In this document: one piece after another, positions 1 through 7,917 of the stretch
Layout of the letters: the number at the start of each line of letters is the position of its first letter
Numbering within the stretch: position 1 is the first letter of the stretch
NCBI GenBank assembly: GCA_028565635.1
Contig: JAOXYB010034929.1
Span: 1-13,994 of the forward strand
DNA length: 13,994 bases
Reading direction: 5' to 3'
From: Phoronis ovalis
Taxonomy: Eukaryota; Phoronida; Phoronidae
The notes under the pieces: model-generated
Database searches by the model: none
What the model was told of the DNA's origin: nothing
Seen by the model: only the letters and a program-made list of their open reading frames with translations
Made by a program: the position numbers and the translations under genes

Positions 1-120
1 TGTCAATATGCAAGTAATATATGATTTAAGTTTCAAATGGATATCACATTCCCTTATTGAGATATCTCGATAACAATGAATCTGATGTGGCGGATGCTGC
101 GGTTGCAGGGTAAATCCAAA

Positions 121-151
121 GTACCTCCAGCCTACGTACGGCTGGGGGTAC
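121..151. repeat. Palindromic hairpin in CDT1 intron 7
   Basis: Arms 121-132 (gtacctccagcc) and 140-151 (ggctgggggtac) are inverted copies with one mismatch, which would be a G-U pair in RNA, around a seven-base loop. The rest of 1-242 is intron without recognisable features. Confidence 0.75.
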
Positions 152-242
152 AATAATGCAGAAAACAGAAATTCTGTGACATACACAAAAAAAACTATCA
201 TTTGACAATAATGCTTTAAAGTAAATATCTGATTTATCTGAC

Positions 243-361
243 CTTATGGTTTTCTTTCACAATACTGAGCAGGCTGTTTTGAAAGAAGTGTCGTCTTGAC
301 ACAAGATGTGTGGCAGTAAACGTTAGTTTTTCATTTTTATCAGTCACATTTCCAGGTGTAC
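243..361 (-). CDS. CDT1: CDT1 exon 7: end of the central domain
   Basis: This exon completes codon 462 as Cys and encodes residues 463-501. The acceptor is tttttgcag (AG at 363-362) and the donor is CATAAG|gtcaga (GT at 242-241). [19 protein letters not shown] corresponds to human QRRQIFSQKLVEHVKEHHK. It ends in phase 0. The following exon was sought in 1-242 and not found, so the C-terminal domain lies outside the window. Confidence 0.93.
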
Positions 362-3300
362 CTGCAAAAATAAGTTTTGAGAGAATCGGCATATGGCATA
401 AGAACATAATAAATGCCATTGCTGTCTAAATATTTACCATTTTTTCCAGTTGCAATCACATTATGACTGTGAGTATATTTCAAGGGATAGCCCAGATTGG
501 TATTGCAGAAATTTGCCAGTCATGCCAGCACAAAAAATTGAGTGCTAGTAGGATACTTATAATCTGTAGTTTCTGCTTTTTAAAAACATACTTATTTAGA
601 GCTATGTTTGAGATCTTTCTATAATTATCTATGTTATTATAGAAGTGATTGAGAAGTTCAGTGGCATCCTGCCATAGGTGCAAGCAAAGTATATTGTCAT
701 GTCATTTTAGATTTTGCTGTGTTGCATAATAAACATAAAGGCAATTTTTAACCAGTACTCTGGTAAGTTATGAATTACACAGAAAAATGGTACATGGTAG
801 AAATGATATGTTCTATATTTCTAGGTGGTAGTTCAAAGCTGATACATTTTCCCAACACATCTATACTAATTTGTTAGTTTACTTTACTAAATCTCACTTA
901 ATTTCGAATAAAAAAAATGTTTCATATTCCACAAAACGTAAATATGGGTCACTGGTGGTGAAATCTCAGGAACAGTACAACCATTACAGAAAGAAAATTA
1001 TACTCACCTTGTCTTCAGTTGTATTTTTATTTTGCCACTGTGGTTTGCATTGTCATAAATAAGATAATGCTACTTTGAATAAAGTGATTATGGTGTTAGC
1101 CTATTCCATAGATTTCATCAGTTAAAAACTATGTTTTAAATTTCAGAAAATTTATACCAAACACAAAGTTACTTTGAAATCATGTGAAACATTTTACCAG
1201 AAATTGTGTGAGATTAGGTTTTTTGTATAGAAATATCACTAACATGCAAAAACAAATTCTGCGCAGTTTTCAACACAGCAAAAACGTAAACTGCAAACGT
1301 CAAATAGAAGACATTGGTAGTTAATGACACGGTCATGAACTTTGTTACTACTTTATTACTCACATTCAGTTAAATTAGGCTCAACAGTGAGCTGATAGCT
1401 ATTGGATTTCTTTCCAAGACCAAACTGTGGAATATTTTTCTCTTGTCTCATATTGTAAGCTGTTGGATATACTGCCTTTATCTGTCCAAGATGCTTTAAT
1501 TCGAAACTCCTTTCATAAATAAAAACTATTAGTAATTACAACACACGCACCCAAGGACATTATACACGTACACACACACACACATTCATGAAAATAGAAT
1601 CTAACCATTGGATTATCCAGGCATGCTAGAAGCTAGATAAATGTGGTATGATGTAATAAAAATATGAACAATTACTATGTTATTTCACAAATATATTCTT
1701 CATAACGATGTCCCTATAATTCCTTAAGCATCGTAGCCTTAAAAAATAACTCTCATTTTGTTATCAGCATTACTTCTATTATTATTGCATTTTCTTTTCC
1801 AAAAAAACATTTTTTATAATTCATTTTATGCTATTTATATACTAGAAGTGTTCTAATCAGTAGTAGTTTTACAAATATATTATTTAAAACAGGAAAAAAC
1901 ACTGGATTTTTTTATTCACATTTGTAATACTTTGAACACATAAACTGCCAAAAATTGGCAGTGGTAATAATGGTTTGACTGACAAATATAAAATTATTAT
2001 TTTCGAAGAAGTAGACCAGCATCACAACAAAGGTACTACTTACTTTCTAACCATTTCCTGAATTGCAGATTTCAGTTTATCAAATGTGCACACTTCCGAT
2101 CTGTTGTGTAACATACTAACAATTGTGTCGGCACTTCGGAACATTTCTGTTAACATGCGGAATTTGTAAGGCAAGGTCAAGGTTGGGGGACCTGGCTGAG
2201 CCAAGGCATGGAATCTCTCATAGGCTGGGGTTGTGCTTTAACAAAAATGTATACATTGTAGCATATGCAACAAGGTTGCTCATAAAACATATAAGAGAAC
2301 CTAACTGAACATTGAAATTAAAAGACAAATACTAATTATTTGAATAAATAACTTTATTAATTTCATATTTAGGGCTGTTCCGCTTTCAATTATACCGGGG
2401 GGAGGGGGGGGAGTTAAATAAAAATATTATGCGTGGTGGGTATCGTACTTAAATGCATATTATAGGTGGTGGGGTGAGAAAAAAATCTATTTGACGGGTG
2501 GTTGGAATAAAGTTCAGGACATCCTAAATTATATACATGGGTGATCTTACTTACCCTCCGATTATTTTGTGCTCTTAATAAACTATTTTAAAACTCAAAT
2601 CACTCAGAGAATATACAGAGATAGTTACCGAAATTCCCGGCTTCAAATCCCCATGTTATTGGAAAATATGAAATGACGTCATTAATGGACATGCACAGAC
2701 AGATGTTTGTCTGCTCCATATCCTGCTTTTGGTGTACATGTGTTTCGGCAAGTCAAGCTTTAATATTACATTTGAAGTTGATTTAAACTGTGCATTGATA
2801 ATCTCCGAGTTAAAATGGAATGCCTTACACACCTTTGGACATATTGTAGTCAATCCACAAGGTTTTGAATGAATATGATTGATAGATTATGTAGAAATAC
2901 TCCCGTATTTTCGAATCTAATAGAATCTTGCAGGGCTGTCTATTGACATTGTGAGACTTTCAATATTTAAAAATACAGAATTAACCGCGACCATTATCTC
3001 TCGTCGTTGTCAATTGTTGGTTAAGTTTTATAGCAATAGCAGATTTTAATCAACTTGTAGAATAAAATTTAAGTTGATATATTAACGGAAATTCCCACAC
3101 AGCAACGATCTCGTGGGGGTTGCACTTGGGAAATTAAAAAAAAAATCTGGGTAGTGGAGGTCCATTTTAATTTTAAATTCTAGGTGGTGGATACCAGAAT
3201 AAAATTCATATTCTGGGTGGTGGGTCTGAAAAAAAACTGCCTTCCGCCCCTCCCGTATAATTAAAAGTGGAACAGCCTTTACGATATTTAAATCAGTAAA

Positions 3301-6300
3301 AATTTCAATTGCATATAATATTAAGACAAGAATGTAAAATTACAACAATCAGTAACTTATCTATGAACATTCACTGAAAAAAGATTACAGCAAAAAGTTG
3401 TGATTCGAAAGACCAAGATGCTATTCTATGTTGATAGTAACCAATCCCACCTTTTTGTTTTTTTATCTTCTGCTTTCAATTCAGTCACTACTTTCATAGT
3501 TTTAGCAGTTTTCTTGCTTTCATCAAGGTTTATCTTCAATTTGTTTATTTCGACTAACTTAGCTTTCAGCTCAGAAAGCTGTCCACACTTAGCAAGCTTT
3601 TCTCTCACTTCTTTTGGTCCAAGTTTCTAAAAAAAAAACACAAATACTTTTTCTTCTAACATTTAAATTTAATCATGTTTTAGCAGGTAATTTTTTTAAT
3701 GTTTTATTTTAACAGAGAAAATAGCCCAACCGACTTAGTGTTATAAAGGGGTTTCGCATGTTAAACAAGTTATCTTTTTGGTGTAGCCTTACAGTAAATT
3801 TTGCAAATGAAATATTTTTTCTACAGTAAAAAATGCACTTCTACAAATTATAAGAATGGACATAAGTTGGATTATGATTTATAGAAAAAATGTAACTATT
3901 TTTAATTGCACTGAATGCACATTACACGATTTCTGTCCAATATAAATCATCACTCATAGCTATGACAACAGTATTCTTGTTAAATGGTTTCTGGCAGTTT
4001 GAAATATTAATCAGTGCAAACATATCCAAACTGCTAAATTTGGCAATTTCTAAAAGTGCAGTCAAAATGTAGCAAATTCTTGTGACAAGGTTAATATGGA
4101 ACAGACCAAAAAACTTCAGAGCATTGTTAAAAACTTCCCATGTGTACATAAAACACACCTTTATAAATTCAGTTTTATTTTTTTTTAATCAATCATCATT
4201 AGGTGTGGACTTTACCTCTAGTTCTTTAGCTTTTGTGACAGATGATGGACTTGCTGACTTTTGACTTAGGACTGTCTTGACTTTGTTTAGAAGAGGAGTC
4301 TGAGGTGAGGATACACAAGATGTGCTGCAATGTAAACACAATCAGAACACTTTAAAATCCCCGTTTGAATAAAATCTTGAATTTTCAAAATTTTGTCAGT
4401 TTCAAGCATTTCACAGAAGATTATTCTGGATTCAGTCCCTTTGGGTGTTTTTAAACCTTACACCATTACCTAGTATTAAATATTAACCCGGTATCAAATG
4501 TTCACCCAGTATCAAATGCACACCCATATATACCAAAATAGCATATATTAACTAAAGCAAGTATTGACACCTTTTAGGGACTTACATGATTTGTTCTGCT
4601 CATATGTGTAATATTACACAACCAGAGCTTATGATAGTTTACAACAAATGATATTACAATAATAATATGCAAAAACAGTATGGACTACACACCATACAAG
4701 AGGGGGAATGCATTTCAATAAAAAAAACATGGTTAGTGGGTTTCTAATCAATTTATATGCATAGAACAGTATGCAAAAACGGAATACATATATTATGGGT
4801 AGTGGGGTGCATTGTTCCTCTTATTAAAAGTAATGAAATTAAAAAATTCTAAATTATAGAAAAATCTTGAGTTTAATTAAGACCACTCTCAGATAAATAC
4901 CACTGATCTTCTGACAGTGCACTGATTTATTTAGTGTAAATTGAAGACGAAATCTCACATAATGCAGAATTAAAAGTTTCACAGGGTTATAAAACAACTT
5001 TGGAAAAAGTATTGCCACAAAATCCACAAAACAGTGAAATTTATAAAAATAGGACAAGTATTTCTTACCAACGATACTTGTGCATTGTGTTTTGTTTCTA
5101 TTATTATTTAATTATTTATTGCAAAGTCCCACTACATGTGTCTCTTTGACTAAAATAAGTATGGCTTCTAACTGAGACTTCATTAATATTATAACTAGGC
5201 TACCAGTGAAGTTATTTCGTGAATTTCATAAAATTGGATCTGTCGTTTTCTGAACATAGGATTTTAGGTTGGGATGTTTTTTTTTACTATTTTATATTTT
5301 TATAATTTTTTGTTACTTAAATCAGTATTTCATTAGTTTGATCAAGCCTCATGAACACCCCCTTAAGCAACCAGTTGTTTTTTGCAGTTATTGCTTAGCT
5401 AAGTAGAGGTAATGGCCCAGTGATTTTTAATATAATAACATTTACTTGCAGCTCAATATCTGACAATACATAAAGATCACCAGTTATTATTCCGAAGGTG
5501 GGGATAGAAAATGCAAACAGGGGCACTAAATGCTTGTAGTACTACTGACCTGACCTTTAGCAGTATTTGCACATGGAGTTGGTTTCTAATTGCATACCTT
5601 TGATCAGCTTGAGGTGTGATCGTTTTATTTGATGCCTTTGGACTACCAGGAGGTGTGATATGCTTGCTAGCTTTATCCTTACCCTCATCTCGAATTTCAT
5701 TGCTTGCACTCTATCATAGGGAATAAATAATTTTAAAAAATGTATAAGATATGCAGTGCTAATGTTCATAAATACACACTTTAAATAAAAAATCTGATTT
5801 AAAACGTTAAAATTTAACAAATGTTGTGCCACAAGAAATATTTATATATTTTTCACTTGATAATAACAAACTAAGACCATCAGAGCATTGTTGTATGAGA
5901 AGTTTAATCGTTTTTGTTAATTTTGAAAGACGATAATTTTTGAATAGGAAAGTGGTAGGACAAAAACATCAGTATGATTGGGCCTTTTATTAGGACTAGT
6001 GGGAACATGGATTGAGTTTTAGCAGAAGACTGCTTTCAACTGCATCCATGGTGTCTAGGCCAGTATAGGCTGATGCAGTAGTAACTTCGGACATGGACAA
6101 TTATACATAGTCAGTAAATCAGAAACTCGAAGAATTCAAACTCCCGGGGGGTACTTGTGGTTGAATAAGGGGATGTGCTGTGGAACCCAATCCAAAATTT
6201 TAGCTTGCGGTAGCAAACCCAATCATCATTTTTTGCAATATAAGGGTAGCAATCCAAATTTTGCAAAATATAATGGTAGCAATCCAAAATTTTAAAATAT

Positions 6301-7671
6301 CTGAGTAGCAATCCATTTTTACGCAAACTGACTGATACAAACAAAATTCCAAAAATCGTTTTATGGATAAAAACCTAAAATTAATCCAAATTATATGCTG
6401 TAAGCAGTGAGTAGCAATCCAAATTTCTTGACGGTAGCTGTGCGAAGAGTCATGGAAACTTACATAGCCAATTACAGTGAAAGTGCCCAAACTTGGAAAT
6501 CTATGTAATTCCTACCGAATTAGTTCATACATCACTGTCCAGATACTCTCGGATTATCCATTCCAACTTCAAGTACTCCCTTCACCATTTGAAACTCTTG
6601 AATTCAGTTTTTACCATGCAGTAACCAGTAACACACCAACCCAGTTTTTTGACAAGTACCCCATCCCTCTGGGTACCAGCGCAGGAGTTACAAATAGCCA
6701 TAGAAGTAGTGGGAGCTGAAGTTGGATAATGAGAGACTATCTGGACGCTGATATATATGAACTAATTCGGTAGGAATTACATAGATTTCCAAGTTTGGGC
6801 ACTTTCACTGTAATTGGCTATGTAAGTTTCCATGACTGTTCGCACAGCTCACAAGCCAGATTATTAAGAGCTAGTGCAGAATGTCATGAACCAGGACTAC
6901 TGGGCTGCACACCCCCATCAAAAAATACCTTGAGTACCCCCTCGAGCTCAAACTGTAACTCTGACTCCCAATCTTCAGATTAAAATATTCATCAATCAGT
7001 GACACCTTGTCAAATTAAAATACCTCTGGACTACTATGGAGTTCTATAATCAACCTTTTCCGTGCTGAAACAAGTTGACGTTCATTGTGCGTCTTCTGCA
7101 AAGGTGTTTCTAAAGATTCCTCTGTACAGGATGTTTGGGCTTCTTCAGCGAGTAAATCTTTACGTCTAGCGTTACGCACTCTTTTGCTACGCACTGGATT
7201 GTTAAAACCATGTCCGTGCCTTTTAGTGGGAGTAATGGGAACCGCTATGTCATGGCGGTCTTCAGTAATGACAGTGTCAGTGGTTTCCTCGGGTACTGTT
7301 TCTAAAATTGTTGATGCCTTCGTAACTCTGTCAAATGCATTCTGTATAGTTGGTGCTAAAGCATTATCAACGATCACTTTACCTTTACCCCTAGATCTAG
7401 TAGATCTTCTAGTTTTAATTTCCGCTTTCGCCACATTGCTTTGTTTTGTATCTGGGACCTTTAAATTTTGTTCAACTGATTCTTCATTTATCGTTAACGT
7501 TATCTCTTCGCTAGTTGTATCTCCTTTCGCCAATTTTTGCTTTTCAGTTCCAAACAGTACTGATGAGACATCGAATTCAACAGTTTTCTGAATTTTTCTA
7601 CGTTTAGATGGTTGTATATCGGAAGATCTTTTACGTGTACTAAAAAACTCTGTCACCTTCGATTGTGCCAT
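243..7671 (-). CDS. CDT1: DNA replication licensing factor Cdt1, 5' part (coding exons 1-7, gene continues beyond base 1)
   Basis: Seven exons join to 501 codons: 7671-7024, 5710-5598, 4324-4216, 3626-3451, 2235-2044, 1509-1364 and 361-243. Phases agree at all six junctions. Cdt1 works with ORC and Cdc6 to load the MCM2-7 helicase on origins in G1, and is inhibited by geminin and destroyed in S phase. Visible in order: a PIP-box degron at residues 3-14 ([12 protein letters not shown]); basic nuclear-localisation patches at 13-26 and 86-98; a disordered region with nine S/T-P sites (147, 189, 214, 235, 239, 248, 260, 263, 279); a Cy-like RKRL at 204-207; a charged helical segment at 291-348; and the geminin-binding domain from about 352 ([53 protein letters not shown]). 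The C-terminal winged helix that binds MCM is outside the window. The start is the first ATG, directly before the degron, as in known Cdt1 proteins. The N-terminal region before the geminin domain is about 180 residues longer than I recall for human. Confidence 0.95.
362..1363 (-). other. CDT1: CDT1 intron 6
   Basis: A 1002-base AT-rich intron bounded by a gtgagt donor and a tttttgcag acceptor on the minus strand. I see no conserved coding exon or repeat in it; the short open frames here have no family resemblance. Confidence 0.8.
1364..1509 (-). CDS. CDT1: CDT1 exon 6: geminin-binding domain, second part
   Basis: This exon completes codon 413 and encodes residues 414-461 plus one base. [19 protein letters not shown] and SYQLTVEP match the conserved GQIKTVYP...YRFRQE and YQLTIEP blocks of human Cdt1. 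The donor is GAAT|gtgagt (GT at 1363-1362). The acceptor is at 1511-1510, but a second AG three bases on (1508-1507) keeps the same phase, so the first residues could be Lys-Ser-Phe or Asn-Phe. Confidence 0.94.
1510..2043 (-). other. CDT1: CDT1 intron 5
   Basis: A 534-base AT-rich intron with a gtaagt donor. It holds only a short CA microsatellite near its acceptor end and otherwise no feature I can support. Confidence 0.8.
1570..1584 (+). repeat. Short (AC)n microsatellite
   Basis: Seven and a half AC units, with further degenerate CA steps just upstream (tacacgta). Confidence 0.7.
2044..2235 (-). CDS. CDT1: CDT1 exon 5: geminin-binding domain, first part
   Basis: This exon completes codon 349 and encodes residues 350-412 plus two bases. 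[13 protein letters not shown] (352-364), LPYKF (370-374) and [18 protein letters not shown] (379-396) align closely with the human geminin-binding domain; this is the most diagnostic part of the gene. The acceptor is gttaaag (AG at 2237-2236), and the donor GAAA|gtaagt (GT at 2043-2042) is near consensus. Confidence 0.96.
2431..2516 (+). repeat. Left subterminal array, ~33-bp units
   Basis: The motif GTGGTGGG (or GTGGTTGG) recurs at 2433, 2466 and 2498, separated by AT-rich filler. Units are degenerate outside the G-rich core. Confidence 0.65.
3148..3230 (+). repeat. Right subterminal array, ~33-bp units
   Basis: GTAGTGGA, GTGGTGGA and GTGGTGGG begin at 3151, 3184 and 3217, exactly 33 bases apart. 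Each is preceded by a TCTGGG- or TCTAGG-like leader. Confidence 0.7.
3451..3626 (-). CDS. CDT1: CDT1 exon 4: conserved charged helix before the geminin-binding domain
   Basis: This exon encodes residues 291-348 plus two bases. The acceptor follows an A/T-rich tract ending ttag (AG at 3628-3627). [20 protein letters not shown] at 291-310 followed by KAKL is the leucine/lysine-rich segment found just upstream of the geminin-binding domain in animal Cdt1. The chosen donor AAAAG|gtggga (GT at 3450-3449) is not strong. A second in-phase donor nine bases downstream (ATTG|gttact) would add three residues and change the split residue. Confidence 0.88.
3627..4215 (-). other. CDT1: CDT1 intron 3
   Basis: A 589-base AT-rich intron with a gtaaag donor and an acceptor following an A/T tract. 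No gene, RNA or clear repeat is visible; open frames on either strand have no recognisable features. Confidence 0.8.
4216..4324 (-). CDS. CDT1: CDT1 exon 3: disordered linker
   Basis: This exon completes codon 254 as Ser and encodes residues 255-290. The acceptor is ttacattgcag (AG at 4326-4325); the donor is TAGAG|gtaaag (GT at 4215-4214). It carries three more S/T-P sites (260, 263, 279). It ends in phase 0, exactly matching the next exon. Confidence 0.87.
4468..4525 (+). repeat. 18-bp tandem repeat, three units plus four bases
   Basis: Units at 4468-4485, 4486-4503 and 4504-4521, followed by accc. Units two and three (ACCCGGTATCAAATGTTC and ACCCAGTATCAAATGCAC) differ at three positions; unit one is more diverged. 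Confidence 0.8.
4698..4822. mobile_element. Miniature inverted-repeat element with G-rich motif
   Basis: Arms 4698-4712 and 4808-4822 are inverted copies matching at 12 of 15 positions (AAGAGG...AATGCA). Inside, TAGTGGG occurs at 4734 and 4800, in one orientation and 66 bases apart, twice the 33-base spacing seen in the 2372-3277 element. It is probably a short or decayed relative. Ends are imperfect, so boundaries are approximate. Confidence 0.5.
5598..5710 (-). CDS. CDT1: CDT1 exon 2: disordered linker with CDK-type sites
   Basis: This exon encodes residues 217-253 plus two bases of codon 254. The acceptor is gatag (AG at 5712-5711) and the donor is CAAAG|gtatgc (GT at 5597-5596). A shifted acceptor two bases later would create an immediate stop, which fixes the start at 5710. 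The peptide includes [12 protein letters not shown] and TITPQADQ, proline-directed phosphosite motifs typical of the Cdt1 linker. It is poorly conserved by nature, so the call rests on frame, splice sites and position. Confidence 0.85.
6178..6430 (+). repeat. Degenerate ~30-bp repeats with core GTAGCAATCCAAA
   Basis: TAGCAA starts at 6211, 6247, 6277, 6306 and 6412, most followed by TCCAAA and an AT-rich filler. The first intervals are 36, 30 and 29 bases. The first unit (around 6181) is degenerate. On the minus strand the array reads as a repeated Trp-Ile-Ala-Thr peptide, which explains the spurious open frames there. Confidence 0.75.
6436..6849. repeat. Long fold-back: 94-bp inverted repeat, one mismatch
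   Basis: Arms 6436-6529 and 6756-6849 are reverse complements at 93 of 94 positions; the one difference is at 6447 versus 6838. Similarity continues inward at a lower level for about 50 more bases (both contain GTCCAGATA and TTATCCA). The loop is about 110-220 bases. In RNA this would be a very stable hairpin, in either transcriptional direction. Confidence 0.92.
7024..7671 (-). CDS. CDT1: CDT1 exon 1: PIP degron and disordered N-terminus
   Basis: This exon encodes residues 1-216 and ends in phase 0 at a CAGAG|gtattt donor (GT at 7023-7022). Residues 3-14 form the PCNA-binding degron read by CRL4-Cdt2: Q3, V6, T7, F9, F10, plus the basic K14 four residues after the second aromatic. Position 8 is Glu where the canonical degron has Asp. 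TPTK at 147-150 is a full CDK consensus. RKRL at 204-207 followed by SSP at 213-215 matches the cyclin-binding Cy motif and adjacent CDK site of vertebrate Cdt1. The rest is low-complexity, charged and presumably unstructured. Confidence 0.95.
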
Positions 7672-7685
7672 TTTGTCTACTTAGT

Positions 7686-7694
7686 TTTCGCGCC
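7686..7694. promoter_or_regulatory. E2F-type site TTTCGCGCC
   Basis: A perfect match to the E2F consensus TTTSSCGC, 15 bases upstream of the CDT1 ATG. CDT1 is an established E2F target in mammals, so periodic G1/S transcription through this site is a reasonable inference. Confidence 0.7.
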
Positions 7695-7701
7695 GGTTAA
7701 T

Positions 7702-7709
7702 CACGTGAT
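7702..7709. promoter_or_regulatory. E-box CACGTGAT, CDT1-proximal
   Basis: Palindromic CACGTG core with a TCACGTGA flank. This matches bHLH-zip factors of the Myc/Max, USF or MiT/TFE type. It lies eight bases from the E2F site. Confidence 0.5.
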
Positions 7710-7713
7710 AACG

Positions 7714-7718
7714 CCAAT
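7714..7718 (+). promoter_or_regulatory. CCAAT box
   Basis: CCAAT in GCCAATTA context, about 45 bases from the CDT1 start codon. NF-Y sites are common in divergent and cell-cycle promoters; assignment is by motif only. Confidence 0.4.
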
Positions 7719-7909
7719 TATAGTATTAGTAAAAAAACAGTATTTACATGCATTTTTATTGTGAAATACCTTTCTCTAATTGCGTAGAATGACTAAAGCC
7801 CATTCCTACATCATAAGCATGTAGTTACCTTAAATAAATATTATAGAAACTGAATGAGATTGTCAAACTTTAGGTCAATCTCGAGTGGTTACGAGAGGTC
7901 AACATTGCA

Positions 7910-7917
7910 CACGTGAT
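7910..7917. promoter_or_regulatory. E-box CACGTGAT, RELCH-proximal
   Basis: The same eight bases as the CDT1-side E-box, ending seven bases before the RELCH ATG, so probably within its 5' untranslated region. Confidence 0.45.

Larger units (their letters stand above)
2372..3277. mobile_element. Non-autonomous DNA element with terminal inverted repeats, in CDT1 intron 4
   Basis: Ends 2372-2395 and 3255-3278 are inverted copies matching at 21 of 24 positions; both contain GGCTGTTCC and AATTATAC. Just inside lie G-rich tracts (left gggggg, right cccctccc). TTTA flanks both ends (2368-2371 and 3278-3281) and may be the target duplication, but the boundary is uncertain by a base or two. Each end carries three G-rich GTGGTGGG-like units spaced 32-33 bases, all in the same orientation. 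There is no transposase frame in about 906 bases, so it would depend on another element for movement. The superfamily is not assignable from this. Confidence 0.75.
4325..5597 (-). other. CDT1: CDT1 intron 2
   Basis: A 1273-base intron with a gtatgc donor and ttacattgcag acceptor. It holds the 18-bp tandem repeat and the mini inverted-repeat element given separately. From about 4830 to 5560 I see only AT-rich intron sequence. Confidence 0.8.
6143..6947. mobile_element. Inverted-repeat transposable element in CDT1 intron 1
   Basis: The two ends are diverged inverted copies: left 6141-6180 carries CGGGGGGTACT and GGGGATGTGC; right 6902-6947, read in reverse complement, carries GAGGGGGTACT and GGGGGTGTGC. 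TCAAACT occurs directly outside each end (6136-6142 and 6948-6954), a possible 7-base target duplication. The interior has subterminal ~30-bp repeats and a long fold-back. Elements with such GGGGGTACT...GGGATGTGC ends are, as far as I recall, common in marine invertebrate genomes. No transposase is encoded; the frames that read out on the minus strand come from the short repeats. Confidence 0.75.
5711..7023 (-). other. CDT1: CDT1 intron 1
   Basis: A 1313-base intron with a gtattt donor and a gatag acceptor. The middle 800 bases are the inverted-repeat element given separately. The remaining 5711-6135 and 6955-7023 show no recognisable feature. Confidence 0.85.

Noticed and set aside
1-242. 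CDT1 exon 8 inside the window edge
   Set aside because: A cacag acceptor followed by AATTTCTG is present on the minus strand near 170, but the downstream translation in the required phase does not resemble Cdt1 and runs into the palindromic hairpin.
2123-2308. Plus-strand open frame over CDT1 exon 5
   Set aside because: The minus strand encodes the highly conserved geminin-binding domain; the plus frame has no family resemblance.
6200-6490. Minus-strand open frame with repeated Trp-Ile-Ala-Thr peptide
   Set aside because: It is the translation of the ~30-bp intronic repeats and one fold-back arm; a matching start peptide appears on the plus strand at 6795 only because of the inverted repeat.
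7085-7591. 168-codon plus-strand open frame
   Set aside because: It is the antisense shadow of CDT1 exon 1, which carries the PIP degron and fits the spliced gene.
7872-7901. Two AGGTCA nuclear-receptor half-sites upstream of RELCH
   Set aside because: They are direct copies spaced 18 bases apart, not a recognised response-element arrangement, and six-base matches are expected by chance.
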